Shown here piece after piece: positions 1 to 4,415 of a stretch of DNA of 7,242 bases. The notes beneath the pieces are model-generated. The model saw nothing but the letters and a program-made list of their open reading frames with translations. It made no database searches and was not told the DNA's origin. Numbering within the stretch: the stretch's first letter is position 1; the number at the start of each line of letters is the position of its first letter. The DNA comes from Anaerolineae bacterium (lineage in GTDB: Bacteria; Chloroflexota; Anaerolineae; JAAYZQ01), in contig JAFGOG010000261.1 of the NCBI GenBank assembly GCA_016926595.1, positions 1-7,242 of the forward strand, written 5' to 3'. The translations under genes were made by a program, and so were the position numbers.

Positions 1-1116
1 TACCGCGACTGGCAGCTCTCGGGGGACGACGAGTGGCTGCGCGCCCTGTGGCCCCAGGCGCGCCGGGCGCTGGAGTTCTGCTGGATCGAGGGGGGCTGGG
101 ACGCCGACCGGGACGGGGTGATGGAGGGGTGCCAGCACAACACGATGGACGTCGAGTACTATGGCCCCAACCCGCAGATGGGGGCCTGGTACCTGGCGGC
201 CTTGAGGGCCGTTGAAGAGATGGCGCGGCACCTGGGCGACGAGGGCTTTGCCGAAACCTGCCGCGACCTATTCGAGCGGGGCAGCGCGTGGGTCGACGCC
301 CACCTGTTCAACGGCGAGTACTATGATCACGAGGTCCGCCCGCCCGCCGATGCCTCGGCCATCGCGCCCGGCCTGCGCGTGGGCATGGGCGCGGAAGATC
401 TGTCCGAGCCGGCGCTGCAGCTCGGGGCGGGGTGCCTGGTCGACCAGCTTGTGGGGCAGACCATGGCCCACGTCTGCGGGCTGGGCGACCTGCTGGATCG
501 GGAGCACGTGCGGACGGCCCTGCAGAGCATCATGCGCTACAATTACCGGCAGGGGTTCCACGATCACTTTAACCACATGCGCAGTTTTGTCCTGGGGGAC
601 GAGGCTGGGCTGTTGATGGCCACCTACCCGCACGGGCGCCGCCCCAAGCGGCCCTTTCCCTACTATAACGAGGTGATGACCGGGTTCGAGTACAGCACGG
701 CGGTCCACATGCTCTATGAAGGGATGGAGGAGGAGGGGCTGCGCTGCATCACGGCGATCCGGGAGCGCTATGACGGGGGCAAGCGCAGCCCCTTTGACGA
801 GGCTGAGTGCGGGCACCACTATGCACGGGCCATGGCCAGTTGGGCGGCGGTGCTGGCCTGGACGGGGTTTCGCTACTCGGCCGTCGAGCGTTCGATGACC
901 CTGGCCGCGCGCGAGGGGACACACTTTTGGTCGACGGGGCGGGCGTGGGGCACGTGCGTTCAAGAACAGGTCGCGGGTGGCATGCGGATCACGCTCGATG
1001 TCCTGCATGGCGCTGTAGTCTTGAAACGCTTTGCTTTAGCCGGCCTGGGGGAGACGATGTGGGACGTGCCCAGAGCCATCGCCCATGGGGAGCGGCTTTT
1101 GTGCCTGATCCGGTGA
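1..1116 (+). CDS. GH116 family glycoside hydrolase (beta-glucosidase/glucosylceramidase-like), C-terminal part
   Basis: The reading frame is open from base 1 to the TGA at 1114-1116, giving 371 codons. The start lies off the window; the GTG at 118 and ATG at 121 are internal because conserved sequence precedes them. The protein resembles the GH116/DUF608 catalytic (alpha/alpha)6 domain of GBA2-type enzymes, which cleave beta-glucosides or related glycosides by a retaining mechanism. The segment WDADRDGVMEG...NTMDVEYYGPN (residues about 35-56) aligns by eye with the GBA2 region containing T-Y-D, so Asp50 (bases 148-150) is the expected acid/base. The nucleophile Glu lies roughly 150 residues earlier in the family and is outside the window. 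Other conserved-looking parts are EVMTG (Glu224) and ECGHHYARAMASW (residues 269-281). The C-terminal strand region (ETMWDVPRAIAHGERLL) looks complete. No signal peptide can be judged. Substrate specificity is unknown. Family assignment is from recalled motifs, not a search. Confidence 0.85.
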   Translation, partial: YRDWQLSGDDEWLRALWPQARRALEFCWIEGGWDADRDGVMEGCQHNTMDVEYYGPNPQMGAWYLAALRAVEEMARHLGDEGFAETCRDLFERGSAWVDAHLFNGEYYDHEVRPPADASAIAPGLRVGMGAEDLSEPALQLGAGCLVDQLVGQTMAHVCGLGDLLDREHVRTALQSIMRYNYRQGFHDHFNHMRSFVLGDEAGLLMATYPHGRRPKRPFPYYNEVMTGFEYSTAVHMLYEGMEEEGLRCITAIRERYDGGKRSPFDEAECGHHYARAMASWAAVLAWTGFRYSAVERSMTLAAREGTHFWSTGRAWGTCVQEQVAGGMRITLDVLHGAVVLKRFALAGLGETMWDVPRAIAHGERLLCLIR

Positions 1117-1351
1117 GCAGCCGGAGGCTGGAAAGACGTGCCCTACGATAAGGGACCTTGTGCCGTCGTAATGTGGGTTGTAAGGTTGGTGGGCGATAAT
1201 GAGATCTAGTCATAGATACACTGCGCTATGCCAGCCATGAGCTGGAGGCGTGCGAGTGCGGCGGCACCGGCCGATACGATCTGCAAGCCAAGACGCCATG
1301 TGCGCCGTGGTAGGCGGACGGGTTGCGCAGAGCCTGCTGCACGCACTGGTG

Positions 1352-1367
1352 GCACTCGCTCGAGTGC
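1352..1367. promoter_or_regulatory. Perfect 7-2-7 palindrome, possible operator
   Basis: GCACTCG-CT-CGAGTGC is a perfect inverted repeat with a 2-base spacer, 50 bases upstream of the LysM gene's ATG. One half-site, CGAGTGC, also occurs at 1253-1259. Size and symmetry fit a dimeric repressor or activator site. No T-run follows, so it is not a terminator. The regulator cannot be named from the sequence, and chance occurrence in GC-rich DNA is possible. Confidence 0.3.
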
Positions 1368-1402
1368 ACGTTTATCGATTCACTCGGATAGGTTGAAGAG
1401 AA

Positions 1403-1408
1403 AAGGAG
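1403..1408 (+). promoter_or_regulatory. Ribosome binding site of the LysM gene
   Basis: AAGGAG lies 8 bases before the ATG at 1417. This decides the start: the upstream in-frame ATG at 1228 has no comparable site, and the sequence it would add has no protein-like character. Confidence 0.85.
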
Positions 1409-1416
1409 ATCTGGCA

Positions 1417-1989
1417 ATGGCAAAGGCAACACGGAAGAAGGGGCTTATCGGCAAGGCGCTCGACGCGATTTCCGGTCGGGATGAAAAGGCTGCGGCTGAA
1501 GAAGCCGCCAGGAAAGCGGCAGAGGCTGAACGCGAGGCCATGCGCGAATCTGCAGCGCGGCGTACGGCCGAGGTCCAGGCGGCTCAGGCGAAAGCGCGCG
1601 CCGAAGCAGTCAAGGAGCAGGTGAGCGAGGCAGAAGCGCGCGCCAAGGCTGCTGAGCAGGCTGCTCTGGAGGCCAAGGCCAAGCTGGCCAGCATGGAGCG
1701 AGAGAAACAGATGTCCGAGATGCGCGCCGCCAGCGAGGAGCGCAGGCGCCGGGCGCTCGAAGAGTCCAGGGAGAAGGCCGAAGCGGCCAAAGATTTTGCT
1801 GTCCAGGCCGAAGCGGAAGCAGAGGCGGCTGCCAAGGTCTATGTTGTGCAGGCCGGCGACACTCTAGCCAAGATCTCGGGCAAGTTGCTGGGAGACGCGA
1901 CGCGTTGGAAAGAGATCTGGGAAGCCAACAAAGACAAGATCAAGGACCCCAACCTGATCCACATCGGTCAGGAACTACGCATTCCCTGA
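1417..1989 (+). CDS. Coiled-coil protein with C-terminal LysM domain
   Basis: The gene encodes 190 residues. Residues 1-25 are basic (MAKATRKKGLIGKALDAISG) and show no signal peptide or membrane segment. Residues about 25-138 are extremely rich in Ala, Glu, Lys and Arg with a few Gln, and should form one long charged alpha-helix or coiled coil. Residues 141-190 form a single LysM domain, with VYVVQAGDTLAKIS at its start, WKEIWEANKD in the middle and IHIGQELRIP at the end. LysM domains usually bind peptidoglycan N-acetylglucosamine. The extended form with W-x-x-I-x-x-A-N also occurs in cytoplasmic proteins such as the K+-binding protein Kbp (YgaU), but the BON domain of Kbp is absent here. Without an export signal, cytoplasmic action or non-classical export are both open. 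The gene is monocistronic, closed by a terminator 28 bases after the stop. The cellular role is unknown. Confidence 0.9.
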   Translation: MAKATRKKGLIGKALDAISGRDEKAAAEEAARKAAEAEREAMRESAARRTAEVQAAQAKARAEAVKEQVSEAEARAKAAEQAALEAKAKLASMEREKQMSEMRAASEERRRRALEESREKAEAAKDFAVQAEAEAEAAAKVYVVQAGDTLAKISGKLLGDATRWKEIWEANKDKIKDPNLIHIGQELRIP

Positions 1990-2016
1990 TCCAACAACTG
2001 TTCCCGCTGCATAGCC

Positions 2017-2050
2017 AAGCCGCTGGTCGTCTGCCAGCGGCTTTGTTTTT
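2017..2050 (+). terminator. Intrinsic terminator of the LysM gene
   Basis: A 10-base-pair stem AAGCCGCTGG / CCAGCGGCTT (2017-2026 and 2034-2043) with a 7-base loop is followed by TGTTTTT. It sits 28 bases after the LysM stop codon. On the minus strand the hairpin has no following T-run, so it acts only rightward and would not serve the convergent operon that ends at 2219. Confidence 0.9.
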
Positions 2051-2218
2051 CGGGAAAGCGAATCAGATGGTTTGCCGACGGTTCGGCTCGCCATGCCCGG
2101 CGACGTACGACCCTTGGTCGGCCAGGCCCGCCCCCTGCCGGCGACCCCAGCCGGACAGGCCGCCCTGTTCCGTGGCCGGGTACGCGTCCAGCTTGGCTTG
2201 GTCATTTGTCGTGATGAG

Positions 2219-3202
2219 CTATGAATAGAACCTGCTTACGGAATACTGGGGTTCGAATCCGATTAGCTTTCGCGCCTGGTCGATGCTGATCAAAGAGTCC
2301 GTACCGGCCAGTTTCCCTCTGATTTCGGCGCCGGGATAAAAGAGCTCGGCCAGTTTTCTCGACTCTATGCCCAGGGCATTGTGACTGTCGTTGATAAACA
2401 AAACATGACTGCCCTCGAAATCTGCAGACAGCGCCTTGTCGATGGCCTGGGCGCGGTCTCTGACGTCGAGCGCTGTCCAGAAACCGGCGAGCCCGATGAC
2501 CATCCGCACGGCCGTCAGGTCCATAGTCTCTACGATCTGCGGTTGGTCATCTGGAATCACTGACTTGAGCGCAAAGAACTCGGCGATCCATTCTCTGACC
2601 TTTTGCTTGCCCGCTTTTCCTGGAAGGTCCATCAATTCTCTTACTTGCGCCGTTACCTCTGGACGAGCCGGCATAGGATCCAACCGCATGTCGGCGCCCA
2701 TCCGCAGGCAGGCGCTCGAGATGCCGTTCCGTCTCCAGAAATACCGCGCCGTCTCTTCTACGATCGTTTTGGAAAAAGAATAGGCATCGCTGGGATAGGT
2801 GGGGTGTCCTTCATCCAGCGGGAGATAGTGCACCGGGGGGTGTATCGGGCCGAACCGGGTGCCCAGCGCATTGATCGAGCTGGCGCAGACGACGCGCCGG
2901 ATGCCCAGCGCAGCCGCCGCATGAAAGACGCAGAAGGTCCCGTGGTTGTTGATCCGAAAGATCTCGTCTGCGGGCGCTTGCCAGGGCAGCGTGATGGCGG
3001 CCAGATGCAGGACCGCCTCGCATCCTTTCATCTCTTGTTCCAGAGCCTGGACGTCCGTGATGTCACAGATCGCGTATTCCGCGTCCTGAATCTCGACGTC
3101 CGGTCTGAGGTCAACGGCCTTGATGTCATAGTCCCGCTCGGCGAGGTACTCGATCGTGTGCCTGCCGATATGCCCTGCGCCCCCGGTGATCAGTACTCTC
3201 AC
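2219..3202 (-). CDS. NAD-dependent epimerase/dehydratase (extended SDR family)
   Basis: The protein has 327 residues and starts with GTG at 3202-3200. The start is fixed by the Rossmann strand that begins immediately (MRVLITGGAGHIG), by GAGGGG at 3214-3209 six bases upstream, and by the 4-base overlap with the preceding gene. Visible features are the dinucleotide motif GxxGxxG (Gly7, Gly10, Gly13), an acidic residue after beta-2 (Asp31) favouring NAD(H), CDITD at 46-50, HLAA at 66-69, Ser108/Ser109 and the catalytic YxxxK pair Tyr141/Lys145. This is the layout of GalE-like extended short-chain dehydrogenases, which oxidise, epimerise or dehydrate sugars or sugar nucleotides in the cytoplasm. 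The C-terminal substrate-binding half does not let me name a substrate. It is the last gene of the minus-strand operon and is probably translationally coupled to the ThuA-like gene, which suggests a carbohydrate pathway. A uronate or aldose dehydrogenase is an alternative to an epimerase. Confidence 0.88.
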   Translation of the reverse strand: MRVLITGGAGHIGRHTIEYLAERDYDIKAVDLRPDVEIQDAEYAICDITDVQALEQEMKGCEAVLHLAAITLPWQAPADEIFRINNHGTFCVFHAAAALGIRRVVCASSINALGTRFGPIHPPVHYLPLDEGHPTYPSDAYSFSKTIVEETARYFWRRNGISSACLRMGADMRLDPMPARPEVTAQVRELMDLPGKAGKQKVREWIAEFFALKSVIPDDQPQIVETMDLTAVRMVIGLAGFWTALDVRDRAQAIDKALSADFEGSHVLFINDSHNALGIESRKLAELFYPGAEIRGKLAGTDSLISIDQARKLIGFEPQYSVSRFYS

Positions 3203-3903
3203 TTCTCACCCCTCTGGTTTGCTCGCAGCAGCCAACCAACCGCGTTCCTTTGCAGCTTTTGGTATTCCGGGTGCAGATATACCTCGGCCGAGTGTCCCGG
3301 CGACATGAAGCAGATCCTTCCCCGGCCATAGTCATAGGCCCAGCCGGCGACGCAGCTACTGCCCAGGTTCTTGAAGGAACGGCCATCGAGATCGCGATTC
3401 CGCAGGAACACGTGCGCCGGATCGCCGTCATAGACCACAAAGTGCTGTTCTCCCGCGACGTTAAAATCGGCGACGCCTCGCGCGATGGGGTGCCCGGCAT
3501 TGGCGATCTCGACCCGGTAGGTTTTCGCCTCCGAATGCTCGATGAAGCTGCCCCCGATGACCTCTCGCAGATCGGGGATGCTGCCGAAATAGCACAGGTG
3601 GCTGCTGTTGTGCAGAAAGAGCGCGGCGCCGCCGTTCGTCACAAACGCTTTCACCGCCTGTCCGGTCTCTGCGGTGACCCTGCGGCTCGCGCCTCGCGCA
3701 GTGATGAGCAGTTTGTACCTGGCCAGCGTCTCGGCGTTCAGGTCGGCCACGTCATCAGAGAAATCGACCTCCAGCCCTGCTCCCTGGCCGAGCGTAACCT
3801 GTAATCCCCTGGAAACGTCGTCAAAGGGATGTGCCCCATCGCCGATGATCGCCAATGCCTTGGTCTTGAGTTCCATAAACCTGTTCTCGCTTTCTCTCGA
3901 CAT
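3199..3903 (-). CDS. ThuA-like domain protein (trehalose-utilisation family)
   Basis: The protein has 234 residues. It shows the features of the ThuA family, a class-I glutamine-amidotransferase-like fold: a first strand with GDGAHPFDD (residues 21-29), GGAALFLHNSSH (91-102) where the family has its nucleophile-elbow-like Gly-rich turn, AGHPIARGVADF (136-147) followed by GEQHF (151-155), then W188, YGRGR (192-196) and SPGH (201-204). The family was named from trehalose/sucrose utilisation in rhizobia. Its biochemical activity is poorly defined, and the amidotransferase Cys is not evident here. There is no signal peptide. The ATG at 3903-3901 is chosen because GGAGG precedes it by 5 bases; an alternative ATG nine codons later has only a weak site. 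The start directly abuts the stop of the broken gene upstream (TGAATG), and the end overlaps the epimerase GTG (GTGA). The gene context supports a role in sugar metabolism. Confidence 0.85.
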   Translation of the reverse strand: MSRESENRFMELKTKALAIIGDGAHPFDDVSRGLQVTLGQGAGLEVDFSDDVADLNAETLARYKLLITARGASRRVTAETGQAVKAFVTNGGAALFLHNSSHLCYFGSIPDLREVIGGSFIEHSEAKTYRVEIANAGHPIARGVADFNVAGEQHFVVYDGDPAHVFLRNRDLDGRSFKNLGSSCVAGWAYDYGRGRICFMSPGHSAEVYLHPEYQKLQRNAVGWLLRANQRGEK

Positions 3904-4175
3904 TCACGCCTCCAGGCTTGCCCCTTGGGGAGAGGGCGCTGTGGGGTGGATGGGAGCTTGACTATAGGACTGGTAGTGGACGTCCAGGTGCGGGGTGGGC
4001 ACGCGCACGTGGCCCCGGTAGCGCGAGTCCATCAGCGCTTCGAGCGCGCCGCTGACCAGCAGCGTGCGCTCGACGGGGTACTGAGAAACTTGGTCACGAT
4101 CACGTCCGCGTGAGAGGCCGGATAGTAGGCGGTGACGACTGCGGCGATCTGTGCCGGCCGGTTGCGTTTGGACAT
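3904..4175 (-). pseudogene. Internally deleted, frameshifted remnant of a conserved hypothetical gene
   Basis: From ATG 4175 the first frame reads MSKRNRPAQIAAVVTAYYP followed by ASHADVIVTKFL (ending at 4083), which I recognise as the N-terminus of a larger conserved protein of unknown function (YYPxSHADVIVTKFL). A second frame, starting at the same point (4083) and running to the TGA at 3906-3904, reads QYPVERTLLVSGALEALM then DSRYRGHVRVPTPHLDVHY, which looks like the C-terminus of the same family. Several hundred central residues appear to be missing and the two parts are out of frame. The N-terminal frame stops at 4034-4032. That stop overlaps an ATG (TGATG) of the C-terminal frame, leaving a possible 42-codon ORF ending exactly at the start of the ThuA-like gene. 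Family recognition is from memory and unconfirmed. An assembly collapse is an alternative to a true deletion. Confidence 0.72.
3909..3913 (-). promoter_or_regulatory. Ribosome binding site of the ThuA-like gene
   Basis: GGAGG on the minus strand is followed after 5 bases by the ATG at 3903. It lies inside the last codons of the preceding broken gene, so translation of that remnant would run through it. Confidence 0.8.
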
Positions 4176-4217
4176 CCTGCTTGCGCCTATTGGAAGAATC
4201 GCTTTGACGGCTCAACA

Positions 4218-4234
4218 GCCAGCAAGATGCTGGC
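4218..4234. promoter_or_regulatory. 7-3-7 palindrome in the leader of the minus-strand operon
   Basis: GCCAGCA-AGA-TGCTGGC is a perfect inverted repeat. Read on the minus strand it begins roughly 15-20 bases after the predicted transcription start and lies about 43 bases before the ATG at 4175. The position suits a roadblock-type operator or a small leader hairpin. There is no T-run after it in the direction of transcription. Confidence 0.35.
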
Positions 4235-4257
4235 GTTCCCCTCTGTGTATGTCGCCC

Positions 4258-4285
4258 ATTATACGCCAAAGCCGCGATTTCCCAA
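4258..4285 (-). promoter_or_regulatory. Predicted promoter of the minus-strand operon
   Basis: On the minus strand TTGGGA (4285-4280) is followed after 16 bases by a perfect TATAAT (4263-4258). Transcription would start near 4251 and read into the broken gene at 4175, then the ThuA-like and epimerase genes. The core GTATAATGGGCGA is identical to that of the divergent ATPase promoter. Confidence 0.65.
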
Positions 4286-4329
4286 ACGCGCATGGTCTGA
4301 AATCCGGTCATCCTTATCTCGGGCATCGC

Positions 4330-4358
4330 TTGATCGACCTAGACAAGGATGGTATAAT
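4330..4358 (+). promoter_or_regulatory. Predicted promoter of the P-type ATPase gene
   Basis: TTGATC (4330-4335), a 17-base spacer and a perfect TATAAT (4353-4358) form a good housekeeping-sigma promoter. The start would be near 4365, giving a leader of about 50 bases before the ATG at 4416. Confidence 0.75.
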
Positions 4359-4403
4359 GGGCGAGGCGGCCCCGCCCTGCACAGCCTGACCAGTCGGATG
4401 GAG

Positions 4404-4409
4404 AAAGGA
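4404..4409 (+). promoter_or_regulatory. Ribosome binding site of the ATPase gene
   Basis: AAAGGA is followed after 6 bases by the ATG at 4416. It fixes the start and agrees with the cation-ATPase N-terminal domain, which begins a few residues later. Confidence 0.8.
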
Positions 4410-4415
4410 TAGCAT

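Larger units (their letters stand above)
1117..1416. other. Intergenic region between the hydrolase and LysM genes
   Basis: This stretch of 300 bases has no convincing gene. Directly after the hydrolase stop a weak hairpin (CAGCC-GGA-GGCTG) is present without a T-run, so no intrinsic terminator is claimed. A GATAAT at 1195-1200 resembles a -10 box but has no good -35 at 16-18 bases. The frame of the LysM gene stays open upstream to 1228, but the encoded Arg/Ala-rich stretch looks non-coding and carries no recognisable domain. The only distinct element is the palindrome at 1352-1367, listed separately. Confidence 0.6.

Noticed and set aside
268..1008. Long minus-strand ORF of 246 codons opposite the GH116 gene
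   Set aside because: It is a shadow of the GC-rich codon pattern: low-complexity His/Arg/Pro/Gly composition, no domain, and the plus strand has clear family motifs.
1195..1200. GATAAT as a -10 box for the LysM gene
   Set aside because: No -35-like hexamer is found 16-18 bases upstream and the resulting leader would be over 200 bases; not strong enough to list as a promoter.
1228..1416. N-terminal extension of the LysM gene from the ATG at 1228
   Set aside because: There is no ribosome binding site there, the added residues look random and Arg-rich, and the ATG at 1417 has AAGGAG at ideal spacing.
2153..2170. Hairpin GGACAGG-CCGC-CCTGTTC as a terminator for the minus-strand operon
   Set aside because: The stem contains a wobble pair and neither strand has a T-run after it.
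3904..4326. A 140-codon minus-strand ORF taken as one intact protein
   Set aside because: Its first part translates the leader and the wrong frame of the N-terminal relic. Only the last 55-60 codons are protein-like, and the start lies upstream of the predicted promoter.
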